Source of the DNA: a virus
IMG/VR virus record: IMGVR_UViG_3300032235_001256
Coordinates: 1-62,462 of that record
DNA: 62,462 nucleotides
Reading direction: 5' to 3' (one strand)
The notes under the pieces were generated by a model. The model saw only the letters and a list, made by a program, of their open reading frames with translations, did not search any database and had not been told where the DNA came from. Both the position numbers and the translations under genes were made by a program. Positions 18,663 through 26,466 of this stretch are shown here, piece after piece. Each line of letters opens with the position of its first letter. The stretch's first letter is position 1.

Positions 18663-19013
18663 TCAGAATTCGGTTTTTGAGACTAGGTCCAATACTGCAT
18701 CGACTTTGTCAGCGGCATCACGCTGGCCAGCAGAATCAAGCGCAGCAGCTACCTTGACCAGCTCGCCCATGAGGGATGCCTTGCGGCTCTGACGAGCATT
18801 TAGGGCAAATTGAATCTGACCGAGCAGCTCGCGCTGAGCCTTGGTCAGCTTCTTGTCGCCCTCTGCCATCTCCTGCAGCTCTTTCTTTTTCTTCTTTAGA
18901 AGAGAGGTCGGAATCTTCTTGTCTTCCGGGATATTGAGCTTCTTGTGTAGCTCGCCCTTTTCCTCTAGGCTGACCGCTCCTTGCATCCACTTGTTGTCTT
19001 TTCCTTTTGCCAT
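18663..19013 (-). CDS. Small charged hypothetical protein with C-terminal helical-hairpin motif
   Basis: 116 residues beginning MAKGKDNKW, with SD CGGAG. The N-terminal and middle parts are Lys/Glu-rich and helical (LLKKKKKELQEM). The C-terminus (about residues 84-112) reads ELVKVAAALDSAGQRDAADK, one of several copies in this phage of a motif LxxVAxxLDxxGxxxxADxxD. No known domain was recognised. It lies convergent with tail fibre 2, downstream of the 75-residue gene on the same strand, with a TAAATA-type motif 41 bases before its start. Confidence 0.7.
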   Translation of the reverse strand: MAKGKDNKWMQGAVSLEEKGELHKKLNIPEDKKIPTSLLKKKKKELQEMAEGDKKLTKAQRELLGQIQFALNARQSRKASLMGELVKVAAALDSAGQRDAADKVDAVLDLVSKTEF

Positions 19014-19046
19014 TTTTACTCCGGATAGCTTGCTAGCTGATTATCG

Positions 19047-19064
19047 TTCGAGATATTTAGTAGT
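19047..19064 (-). promoter_or_regulatory. Candidate late promoter (ACTACTAAATATCTCG)
   Basis: On the minus strand, TACTAAATATCTCG (core 19054-19059) lies 41 bases before the start at 19013. It is identical over TACTAAATAT to the motifs before both adhesin genes at the left end. Function inferred from recurrence. Confidence 0.4.
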
Positions 19065-19291
19065 CATGAGTCTGATAGTACATCTATCTCTACGTGGAAT
19101 CCGCGACTATTAAATGCTGCTATGGCGGCCTCATCTACGGCAGAGGATCGTGGATAGGCGAACTCTACCCTGCTTTTTACTATATCCAGAGCCCTTATGT
19201 ATCCTATCTTTCTGTGACCAAGGTAAACCTGAATGCCCTCATTCTGACTTGTAATATGGCCAATTATAAGTGAATCTGCTTCGATATTCAT
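19064..19291 (-). CDS. Small hypothetical protein
   Basis: 75 residues (MNIEADSLIIGHITSQNEGI), a compact mixed alpha/beta sequence without signal or membrane segment and with no family recognised. It is the first of two minus-strand genes and diverges from the hydrolase at 19366. The SD is weak (GCAAAG just before the ATG), so confidence in expression is moderate. Gap to the following minus-strand gene is 50 bases and contains a promoter-like motif. Confidence 0.55.
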   Translation of the reverse strand: MNIEADSLIIGHITSQNEGIQVYLGHRKIGYIRALDIVKSRVEFAYPRSSAVDEAAIAAFNSRGFHVEIDVLSDS

Positions 19292-19365
19292 CTTTGCCGA
19301 AAGTGTATTGAGCTTTTTAGGCAGACGTGTATTCTTTTGCGCTATTACTTATTGCCGCATTAAAC

Positions 19366-20115
19366 ATGGCAAATTTTCCACTGTTTAAGCGCGCCGGGCG
19401 AGAGCTGCGATCCGAAGCAGGTATTGTCGATTTCATAAAAGATCTTGGATCCAAGGCCATCGACCTACTGGGTCCTGATATTGCAAAAACCATAAAAGAC
19501 TTGCCCGAAACTTTTTTAACAGGTATTGCCGATAAGGGTAGCGATTTGCATAGCAGCAAGAATCCTTCGCCCGAGCAGGTGAAAAAATACATTCAAAAGG
19601 TGATTTCTGAGCGCGAGAGCACCAGGCCAAGTGGCAAGAAGATTACCGTTACAAAGCTGCATACCGTTCCTGGCCCTGCCGGATCCGATGACGCATTCTA
19701 CAACAAGATCTTAACTGGGATCGGGGCTCCTGCAACTCCGGAAAATAAAAGGTTCATGTACGCTTGGCGGGCAGCCGAGGGAGGACAGGCTGCCTTTAAT
19801 CCATTTAATACTACGCAGGGCGCTCCGGGTGCAACGAACTATAATACAGCTGGCGTCAAAAACTACACCGGTGAAGATCAGGGCGTAGCGGCAACCGTAA
19901 AAACTCTGTTAAATGGCAGGTATAGCGAGATCATATCTGCGCTTCGCGATGGAGGGCCTGGTGCCTCTGCGGCAGCTGCCCAGGCTCTTGCTCGCAGTCC
20001 GTGGGGGACTGGAGAGCTGGTACTTAGGGTCCTGAAGGGCAGAGGTCAGCGCAAGCCCATTTACCAGCTACCTGAAGCCGAAGAGGAAGGCGAAACTATT
20101 CATATGAATAGCTAA
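19366..20115 (+). CDS. Putative peptidoglycan hydrolase (lysozyme/transglycosylase-like) with FPLFKRAG tag
   Basis: 249 residues from ATG 19366 (MANFPLFKRAG). A GTG 13 codons upstream would add a hydrophobic leader, but neither start has a good SD. Residues about 120-235 look like the lysozyme-like domain found in phage virion and tape-measure proteins: AWRAAEGGQAAFNPFNTT (candidate catalytic Glu in AAEGG), YNTAGVKNYTGEDQG, AATVKTLLNGRYSEII, then SPWGTGELV. Such domains cleave glycan strands during DNA entry or lysis. The N-terminal FPLFKRAG matches the cargo-tag candidates at 2857, 4916 and 7345, which fits a virion-carried enzyme better than a holin-dependent endolysin (inference). Confidence 0.65.
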   Translation: MANFPLFKRAGRELRSEAGIVDFIKDLGSKAIDLLGPDIAKTIKDLPETFLTGIADKGSDLHSSKNPSPEQVKKYIQKVISERESTRPSGKKITVTKLHTVPGPAGSDDAFYNKILTGIGAPATPENKRFMYAWRAAEGGQAAFNPFNTTQGAPGATNYNTAGVKNYTGEDQGVAATVKTLLNGRYSEIISALRDGGPGASAAAAQALARSPWGTGELVLRVLKGRGQRKPIYQLPEAEEEGETIHMNS

Positions 20116-20124
20116 TTCCGATCT

Positions 20125-20145
20125 TTGCTTGTAAATATAACTATC
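20125..20145 (+). promoter_or_regulatory. Candidate late promoter (TTGTAAATATAAC)
   Basis: TAAATA core at 20132-20137 in the 85-bp gap before the gene at 20201, 64 bases upstream of its ATG, the same arrangement as the minus-strand motifs. Function inferred. Confidence 0.3.
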
Positions 20146-20200
20146 AATCCGGAAGCTCTAATTTAAACGAGGTCCCGTAATTACCGGCACTTGGAGATAC

Positions 20201-20674
20201 ATGAAATCGGACATTGACTGGAAATCCCTTGAGCTAGCACTGAATCCGCCGACCGACAGGTCAATTGACTTTGCTTCAGCATCTGGTCAGTTTACGAAGG
20301 TCGCGTTTGATGTTTATAAGAAAATCGGAGAAGAGGGCCTGTGGGAGCTGCGCGAGGCTGAAGATGGCCGCAAAGTTCTTGTGGCTCTCTACGAGGAGGC
20401 TGCTGAAAACATTAAGACAGCCTCGGTTAACGAGTGGTCTGCTCACCCAGATTCCTCCAGCAAGTTTGTGACCCTTGCCTTCCGCGGCGCTCCGATTTAT
20501 AAATTCGCTGCTGCAGATTACGGATTTGACGAGGCGAGTGCCGGTCAATTTGCTAGCTTTGTTGTATCAAAGGCGCGTGATAGCTCATTCGTCGACCAGT
20601 TGGCCGATAGCCTAACTCCGGCCCGTCGCGCCCACCTGCTAGATCTTATCAGTGATCAGGGGAAAACCAAATGA
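20201..20674 (+). CDS. Hypothetical protein
   Basis: 157 residues starting MKSDIDWKSL, with SD TTGGAG. Mixed alpha/beta, acidic, no recognised domain. It overlaps the next gene by four bases (ATGA), so the two are probably translationally coupled. It heads a three-gene block (20201-22704) closed by a terminator and lying just before the small-terminase candidate, so a structural or packaging role is possible but not shown. Confidence 0.75.
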   Translation: MKSDIDWKSLELALNPPTDRSIDFASASGQFTKVAFDVYKKIGEEGLWELREAEDGRKVLVALYEEAAENIKTASVNEWSAHPDSSSKFVTLAFRGAPIYKFAAADYGFDEASAGQFASFVVSKARDSSFVDQLADSLTPARRAHLLDLISDQGKTK

Positions 20675-22170
20675 CCGATATTAAGCGTCAGCTCCAGGCT
20701 TTTCTAAAGGCTGCAAGTGCGGCCGTAGCCGAGGACTCAAAGGATTACTTTGTTTCCGATGTTCTTAATCGTATTGACGCAGCCTATGCCCGGACGCGTG
20801 ACGGCAGCCTTCACGCGCTACATAATGTCGTGGCCACCAAAGCTGATCAGGTCGTAATTAGCCGCGCAGATCTGCGCGACAGCTGGATGCGAGTTGCAAG
20901 CCTCGGTCGGGCCGATGTTGTGCGCGACGAAATCGGCGACTTGCTTGGCGATGCCGCCCCTTCGAGCGGCGTAGTGCGTAGCTCCGAGCAAACATCTATG
21001 AATGCCGGCAAGTCTGCAATCGATATTTCGGTAGATGATTCCGCTAAGTACGCTGCCCTATTTGGCGAGCACGTTGCCACCAACAGCATTCGCCTTGGCA
21101 TGGAAACTATCCAGGCCGAAATGAAAGATTACGGTCTTGACAGCAAGCTTACCCTCGCTGCGCAGGACTCGCGTTTTGCCGTGTTTGCAGCAGAACTCAC
21201 TGACGGCAAGCGCACTGCTAGCGCCCTGATCCCAACCGAAGTCCGCAATGGCGCGGTACTGCTGCCATCGGTTTTCTTTGGCGCAAACTTCTCCGAGTTC
21301 AACAAGGAAAATCTCGGCAGTTGGGCAAGCACCGGCAGCAAGACTACTGTCTCCGCCGTTGGCCTACTCGACAAGCTCAACAACCTTGCTGGCCCAGCCG
21401 TCATCAAGGCTGCTGCAGACGCCTGGGATGCGGACATCGGCGTTGCCGGTGGCACCGGCTTTGATCTTGGTTCGCTTGAGTCGCCCGTTCTCGCTCCAGC
21501 CGAGCTGCCAGCTGAGCTGAGCCCTGCTGCTAAGCAGATGGGTGGAGCTGATTTTGAGCAGGTGTTCAAAGAGGCTACCCTGAAGTGTGGTCCCGAGAAG
21601 CTTGCCTCTGCTCGCCAGATGCTCGCGAACCAGCTCCGTTTTGCCAATGTCCGTCACGACAAGATTGTCGTAGAAAGCGAAATTGATAATGGCCTGCGCC
21701 TAGGTACTCATGTTCGCAGTGCCTCCGGAAAGCAGTACATCACTGTCCCTGTTGAGTTCGACGGTGGCAACGTGCTCCTGCCGGGCTTCTTCCAGGCCGG
21801 AAATCGCGTATGCGAGTTCTCTGATTCTTCGCTGCAGCGCATTGCATCAGAGTCCGACTCCTCGTTCAATGCCGCTGCTTCTAGCTTTAAGAGCCTGAGC
21901 TTTAGCGACCTGTACAAGGTAGTGATCAAGAATGCCCAGTTTGGCAACCTAGCTGGTGCGGAAGAGGCGATGGCAGTAATTCTGCAGGAGCACGGCGAGG
22001 ATCTTCACCGCCAGGCTTTCCAGGATATGGTTTCTGTTATCCAGAAGAGCGCCACCATGGAGCGCAGCGACCTCGACAAGTATGCCGACGACCTCGCCGC
22101 TGGTGGTAGCGAAACTGCAAATTATGTTTCAAATCGTGTAAACGCGGCCATGTTCGGCCTACTGGATTGA
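20671..22170 (+). CDS. Probable structural protein with duplicated beta domain
   Basis: 499 residues. Two divergent copies of one beta-rich domain are visible: residues about 165-215 (ALIPTEVRNGAVLLPSVFF) and about 330-385 (ITVPVEFDGGNVLLPGFFQ), each followed by an acidic helical part. The remainder is helical and ends in an alpha-rich tail (SVIQKSATMERSDLDKYADD). No enzyme motif, signal peptide or membrane segment. Start ATG overlaps the previous stop; three bases separate it from the next gene. Codon use is of the highly expressed type with many C-ending codons, consistent with a virion component. Family not recognised. Confidence 0.75.
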   Translation: MTDIKRQLQAFLKAASAAVAEDSKDYFVSDVLNRIDAAYARTRDGSLHALHNVVATKADQVVISRADLRDSWMRVASLGRADVVRDEIGDLLGDAAPSSGVVRSSEQTSMNAGKSAIDISVDDSAKYAALFGEHVATNSIRLGMETIQAEMKDYGLDSKLTLAAQDSRFAVFAAELTDGKRTASALIPTEVRNGAVLLPSVFFGANFSEFNKENLGSWASTGSKTTVSAVGLLDKLNNLAGPAVIKAAADAWDADIGVAGGTGFDLGSLESPVLAPAELPAELSPAAKQMGGADFEQVFKEATLKCGPEKLASARQMLANQLRFANVRHDKIVVESEIDNGLRLGTHVRSASGKQYITVPVEFDGGNVLLPGFFQAGNRVCEFSDSSLQRIASESDSSFNAAASSFKSLSFSDLYKVVIKNAQFGNLAGAEEAMAVILQEHGEDLHRQAFQDMVSVIQKSATMERSDLDKYADDLAAGGSETANYVSNRVNAAMFGLLD

Positions 22171-22173
22171 CAT

Positions 22174-22704
22174 ATGCTGAAAATCGCAAAGCTTGAGCAA
22201 GAAATCAGCAACCTTGATAAGTCCGGCACGGACGAGGACACCCTTGCCGCTGCAGCCCTGGACTTCGCTGCCTACGACACAGACGATCTGCGCCGCGTCG
22301 CAAGCCTCGTAGCCGGATTTGCAGATGCCCTTGATGCCGATGGTCACCGCATAGCGGCTGATCGCCTGGATCGCGTACTGAGTAAGTTTGCATCGAATCC
22401 GGAGGCGTTCTGGGACCCACCAAAGCGCCGCAGCACAGAGATGTTGCCGCCCAATCGCTCTGCGCTTGGAGACATTGGCGCCAGCCTTAGCACCCGTCAC
22501 TCACCCGACTTGCCAGGGGTCCAGTTGGCTCGAGTATCGGATGGCGTTTATCGTGATCCGGTAACTGACAAGATTTATGATTTTAACAAGGGCTTTGTCC
22601 TAGATGACGGAACCAAGTATGTCGGAGGGTCGGTATCTGCACAAACACCGGCCGGCAGCGAAAGATTCCGGCCACTGCGACAACAAATCGAATTCGGCAA
22701 GTGA
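22174..22704 (+). CDS. Hypothetical protein with helical-hairpin motif
   Basis: 176 residues (MLKIAKLEQEISNLDKSG). Residues about 42-75 contain RRVASLVAGFADALDADGHR followed by IAADRLDRVLSKFAS, one of the clearest copies of the recurrent LxxVAxxLDxxGxxxxADxLDxVL motif. The C-terminal half is short-stranded and Pro/Gly-containing (YRDPVTDKIYDFNKGF). No catalytic motif. It is the last gene of the 20201-22704 block. The repeated motif suggests a shared binding partner with other proteins of this phage (inference). Confidence 0.7.
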   Translation: MLKIAKLEQEISNLDKSGTDEDTLAAAALDFAAYDTDDLRRVASLVAGFADALDADGHRIAADRLDRVLSKFASNPEAFWDPPKRRSTEMLPPNRSALGDIGASLSTRHSPDLPGVQLARVSDGVYRDPVTDKIYDFNKGFVLDDGTKYVGGSVSAQTPAGSERFRPLRQQIEFGK

Positions 22705-22711
22705 TTTGTTA

Positions 22712-22741
22712 CCGGGGCCCAGGCGGGCCCCGGGTCATTTG
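22712..22741 (+). terminator. GC-rich hairpin terminator
   Basis: CCGGGGCCC-aggc-GGGCCCCGG (22712-22733) followed by gtcattt, eight bases after the stop at 22704. The stem is very stable but the T run is poor, so termination may be partial. Confidence 0.6.
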
Positions 22742-22752
22742 TAATATAAATC

Positions 22753-23457
22753 ATGGCAACAAAAAACAAAATCCTTGGACATATAGATCGTGACATTATC
22801 ATCAAAATGCTTTCTGATGGAGAAAGTCCTCAGAACGTAGCCGAGTTTCTTAAAAAGAAATATCCCGGCAAGCACAACGCACATTTGAATGTACACTGGC
22901 GCACAATACACGATTTTCGTGATCGCTTCATGCCCTCTGGCAAGCTGAGCAAGATCGCCATCCAGGAGAGCGAAGTTCCACGCTGGGCAAAGGAAAACGC
23001 TGAGATCAAAGCCGAGCTAATCAAGTCGTCCGCCTATCAGGAAGCTATTGCCAAGCTTGCGCAGGAAGAGATAAACGTAAAGAAGGAGCTTGTCCAGCTT
23101 CTTACGATAATCAAAGGCCGCATGGAATTCTACTACAACGAGCTGCATGCCAGCGGCAAGATGGACGAGCGCAATGAGAAGGTGCTCCTAGAGCAAATGA
23201 AGCTGCTACTATCTATCTTGCAGCAGCAAGACAAGGCCGATACGGCCGCATCGGTCCAGTCAGCGGAAGTAAGCGTGAATATAAATATTGTTCGCGACCA
23301 TGCAACGGTTATCCGTGACGCAGTACGAGATACGCTCGATAGCGTAGATCCAAACTTAGCGATTGAATTCATGGAGCGTCTGAACCTGAAGATGAAGGAG
23401 CTCGAGTACACGGAGACCACCGGCCTTATCCCTCTTGGTGGGAGGATCAATGTTTAA
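22753..23457 (+). CDS. Candidate small terminase subunit
   Basis: 234 residues. The N-terminus (about 8-60) has a DNA-binding-like helical arrangement (IIKMLSDGESPQNVAEFLKK), followed by long amphipathic helices (about 95-160, LVQLLTIIKGRMEFYYNELH) and a C-terminal helical segment. Position 4.5 kb upstream of TerL, at the head of the packaging gene run, and this HTH-plus-coiled-coil layout fit a TerS that recognises phage DNA and feeds TerL. No sequence signature is decisive. The gene overlaps the next by eight bases. Confidence 0.5.
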   Translation: MATKNKILGHIDRDIIIKMLSDGESPQNVAEFLKKKYPGKHNAHLNVHWRTIHDFRDRFMPSGKLSKIAIQESEVPRWAKENAEIKAELIKSSAYQEAIAKLAQEEINVKKELVQLLTIIKGRMEFYYNELHASGKMDERNEKVLLEQMKLLLSILQQQDKADTAASVQSAEVSVNINIVRDHATVIRDAVRDTLDSVDPNLAIEFMERLNLKMKELEYTETTGLIPLGGRINV

Positions 23458-24832
23458 TTTCAACGAAGACAAACTTGACAATGAGATGCTGGAGTGCTTG
23501 AAAAGCATTTCTGCTAAAGCGGACAGGTGCGGAGTTGATCAACAGGATCTGGTGAAGTTCCTCTTCCTAGATAGAGTTTTAACAGATGCCCTCAGACATC
23601 TAAATGCAAAGCTATCAGAGTCAGACTACGAAGATCTCCTAGGCCACTTTGTCAGGTCAGAGGTCAGTACGCTAAAAGAAATAGCGAAAGAACTAGTGTC
23701 TGTTTTAGGCAAGAGCAAAGATCCTAATGAGACCCTGTCCTTCTCTCTTGGTAAAGAATTAAAGAAGGAAGCTTACCCTATGCGGGTAGATACAGCTGTA
23801 TATACGGGTATAAAAAGGATTTTCCCCTCTCTGGCGTCTCGGGCGGCAAGCCTTATATCCTCAGGCGTTTTAGAGGCAGACGCGATTCGTAGGGTGATTT
23901 CTGATCTGGACATGGATGACCGCTTGGCCTTCCTCTCCTGGTATGGATTAAAGTACAAGTCCGGTAGGAATTTAGGCTACCTGAGTGCCCAGGAGGACGT
24001 TTTGATTAAAAAGGTTGCATACGGCCCCGAGGGCCCAGATAGCGCATTCGTCTACCAGTTCATGAGCAAGCAGCCTGCCCAGGCAGCCCCTGTTGCGCAG
24101 CCGGCGCGCGACCACCAGGCGGATCCTATGTCTGCAGAAGAGTTTAAGAAGATGCGCGACAAGATGGTCGGCCGGACTTTTGCTATTGACAAGCTGCTAG
24201 AAAAATATCGTCACCTGCTTAAGGAAGAGCAGTTCGATGCAGTCGAGGATAGCCTCAATGTTCTTCGCAAGAGCATTCGCAAGCTCAAAGTTGCCACTCT
24301 TCAGGATGTTATCGAGAAGGTGGCCTTTACTGCGGAGCAAAATGATTGGTTCGAGGGCGCCGACGTAATTCGCAAGATAGCTGCTCCGGATGAAGCGTTC
24401 GTAAAGGTTGCTGGCTCTATTTCCCGCCCAGATGACCTAGAGGCTGTCCTAAAGTCGCTTGAGGAGATCTCAGCGTTCCTCCGCCAGCGCGCGATCATCA
24501 GGGAGCTGTCGGCCAGGGATATTGATATTTTTAATCTTGGCTTCGGCCATATGCCTGAGATCGGCGACGCCGCCGCAAAGCTAATGGAAGCCTTCAACGG
24601 CTCCGCGAACAAGATCGATGATCTCGTCGGCAAGCTCCGCGCAGAGCTCCAGCAGCAGACCGCTCCAAAGATGGCTCCTGCTGTCGTTAAAACGGTCGTC
24701 AAGCCGCAGGATCTTCCGCTCGTCAAGGCACTCGAGCCACCACCTCCGGAAGCATCTGAGGGCACTACAGAATTAGCTGCGCCAGATGCACTGCCGCTCG
24801 CACCACCACCTGTGTTGCCGCCCAAGGTTTAA
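23450..24832 (+). CDS. Hypothetical virion-region protein, Pro-rich C-terminus
   Basis: 460 residues from ATG 23450, chosen because GGGAGG lies eight bases upstream. Mostly helical; residues about 225-300 are a coiled-coil-like stretch (LLEKYRHLLKEEQFDAVEDS), with EQNDWFEGADVIRKIA resembling the recurrent hairpin motif. The last 50 residues are Pro/Ala-rich (LEPPPPEASEG, PLAPPPVLPP), likely flexible. No enzyme motif or membrane segment. It lies between the small-terminase candidate and a nucleotidyltransferase with only 2 bases before the next start. Function unknown. Confidence 0.75.
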   Translation: MFNFNEDKLDNEMLECLKSISAKADRCGVDQQDLVKFLFLDRVLTDALRHLNAKLSESDYEDLLGHFVRSEVSTLKEIAKELVSVLGKSKDPNETLSFSLGKELKKEAYPMRVDTAVYTGIKRIFPSLASRAASLISSGVLEADAIRRVISDLDMDDRLAFLSWYGLKYKSGRNLGYLSAQEDVLIKKVAYGPEGPDSAFVYQFMSKQPAQAAPVAQPARDHQADPMSAEEFKKMRDKMVGRTFAIDKLLEKYRHLLKEEQFDAVEDSLNVLRKSIRKLKVATLQDVIEKVAFTAEQNDWFEGADVIRKIAAPDEAFVKVAGSISRPDDLEAVLKSLEEISAFLRQRAIIRELSARDIDIFNLGFGHMPEIGDAAAKLMEAFNGSANKIDDLVGKLRAELQQQTAPKMAPAVVKTVVKPQDLPLVKALEPPPPEASEGTTELAAPDALPLAPPPVLPPKV

Positions 24833-24834
24833 GA

Positions 24835-25542
24835 ATGGAAACCGTTGCCTCTATAATGAAGCAGGTAGCATCATTGGCAGCAGCCAATGGTTTACCTAGG
24901 CCATTTATAGTTGGCGGTGCAGTCAGAAATATGATAATTGGAGCTGATCCGGTAGACTACGACATTACCTGTGGCAGCCCAGATAATCTTATTCTGGCAG
25001 ATCTGGTTGCGGAGTACTTTGGCGTGCCGATTTACGAAACAGGCAGCGGCTCCAAGAAGATGGTTGTGGATGGCATAGAGCTGGATTTCAGTCCGCACAT
25101 GCTCTACACAGAGCACAAGGATGGGCCATTCGCGTCCGAACTATACAGCCGGGACTTTACGATCAATACGATGATGATCGCCTGCGACGATGGCCACTTT
25201 GTTGATGTTTGCGGTGGGCTGGAAGATCTAAAAAGCAAAACTTTACGCTGTCCACTGAGCCCCGAGGTCACGTTTCGCGATCCGGTCAGGCTCCTGAGGG
25301 CGATAAAGTACATCGCAGAAGGAATGCAGCCAGAGCAGCAGCTTGAAGACGAGCTGATCAAGCAGTTCCATAAAATTGAAAAGATCAATCACAGACATGC
25401 TGGCAGGATTATAAACGATGCGATTCGAAAAAATCCTGAAATAGTCAGCTGGCTGTACGAGCACGATCTTATCAAGCACATACCAGTTACCAAGCTCGTA
25501 ATGAGGGAGCTGGCCCGCCAGAGGATGCTGCACCATGTCTGA
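24835..25542 (+). CDS. CCA-adding/poly(A) polymerase-type nucleotidyltransferase
   Basis: 235 residues with the class II head domain: GGAVRN at 27-32, metal-binding DYD at 41-43, third carboxylate in ELDFS (about Asp84), RDFTINTM at 106-113 and DPVRLLRAIKYI at 150-160. Class II tRNA nucleotidyltransferases add or repair the tRNA 3'-CCA; this copy is short, keeping the catalytic and neck parts but little body/tail. The substrate could be tRNA ends damaged during infection, or another RNA. It sits oddly inside the packaging operon and overlaps the next gene by eight bases, so it is co-expressed late. Confidence 0.8.
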   Translation: METVASIMKQVASLAAANGLPRPFIVGGAVRNMIIGADPVDYDITCGSPDNLILADLVAEYFGVPIYETGSGSKKMVVDGIELDFSPHMLYTEHKDGPFASELYSRDFTINTMMIACDDGHFVDVCGGLEDLKSKTLRCPLSPEVTFRDPVRLLRAIKYIAEGMQPEQQLEDELIKQFHKIEKINHRHAGRIINDAIRKNPEIVSWLYEHDLIKHIPVTKLVMRELARQRMLHHV

Positions 25543-25927
25543 TTTAAAGCGCTGGAAGCAAAACATTATAAACGAAGCTCTTGCCCTGCACAGGGATCAC
25601 GGGCCTGACGCTGGATGCATTATTCTGGCAACTTCCGGCTGGTCAGAAGACCATCCGCTGACGGGCGATGATGCTCGCGTTCCGCCGTTTTTTAGGCAAA
25701 ACTATGACTACGGCTCGGGCGAGGGCCTCCAAGGCCAGCTGGATGAGTATCGCAAAAGAGCCGCCAAGTCGCTGAAAAAGCGGGTGTACGAGGCCTATGC
25801 GCTTGATTCCGCAATCCCAACAGAGGCTTATTGTGGGAAAGAAAGAAATCGCAAGTACTGGAAGTCTGCTGGTTCCAGCAAGGCAGTAAGAGATTTCTTG
25901 AAGTATATAGAACAGGTGTCATGTTGA
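25535..25927 (+). CDS. Hypothetical protein
   Basis: 130 residues (MSDLKRWKQNIINEALALHR). Charged with several aromatic residues (FFRQNYDYGSGEG, NRKYWKSAG); a small basic C-terminal half. No recognised motif. It overlaps both neighbours by 7-8 bases, which argues that it is a real, coupled gene of the packaging operon. Confidence 0.7.
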   Translation: MSDLKRWKQNIINEALALHRDHGPDAGCIILATSGWSEDHPLTGDDARVPPFFRQNYDYGSGEGLQGQLDEYRKRAAKSLKKRVYEAYALDSAIPTEAYCGKERNRKYWKSAGSSKAVRDFLKYIEQVSC

Positions 25928-26466
25928 AAAAGCTAGCTGTCATCCGGACTCCAGATGGAATAAATCGCTGCCCATTTGGCCTTGGTATTCAGGTGGCCTG
26001 TCGCAATGCCGGCGATTCTGTCCTGCGGATGGAGGCCCTGGCGAATGTCGACCCAGAATCCAGGGACGTGCAAAAGCAGCACAATGTTGCTGTTTACGCC
26101 ATGTACGGTCAGGGCCGGTGTGTGTTTGCCGACAAGCTTGCTGAGAACGGCAAGGTAGTACACTGCGACTATGGCGAACCGGGAGCTGGCATATCCGACT
26201 CGGCCATGGATCCCATACAGGTATATCCCCGCATGTTTGGAGCTATGGGCATTCATGGTTACTATAGCTATCCACTAGCCAGTTACTGGGATAATCCCGG
26301 GAATGCAAACCTGTTCGACGGCATCTATGGCTATGCCAGCCAGGATGAAGCCGGGCTAATAATAAATGCAAATTCTACGGAAAACACAGAATTAGTAGGC
26401 CCTGATCTGGAAAAAACACAGCAGGTCCTAGATGATTTGTTCGCTGATGAGGAAAACAATGAATGA
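25921..26466 (+). CDS. Hypothetical protein
   Basis: 181 residues from ATG 25921 (MLKKLAVIRTPDGINR); an upstream in-frame start lies inside the previous gene and was not used. Contains Cys-bearing segments (RCPFGLGIQVACRNAG, GRCVFADKL, VVHCDYG) and a Gly/Tyr-rich middle (GIHGYYSYPLASYWDNPG), ending acidic. The Cys spacing does not match a zinc finger I know. Overlaps the next gene by eight bases. Function unknown. Confidence 0.7.
   Translation: MLKKLAVIRTPDGINRCPFGLGIQVACRNAGDSVLRMEALANVDPESRDVQKQHNVAVYAMYGQGRCVFADKLAENGKVVHCDYGEPGAGISDSAMDPIQVYPRMFGAMGIHGYYSYPLASYWDNPGNANLFDGIYGYASQDEAGLIINANSTENTELVGPDLEKTQQVLDDLFADEENNE

Noticed and set aside
19327-19365. GTG start giving a hydrophobic leader before the lysozyme-like protein
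   Set aside because: No SD is visible for it, and the downstream ATG gives the tag seen in three other proteins; however a short signal-anchor cannot be fully excluded.
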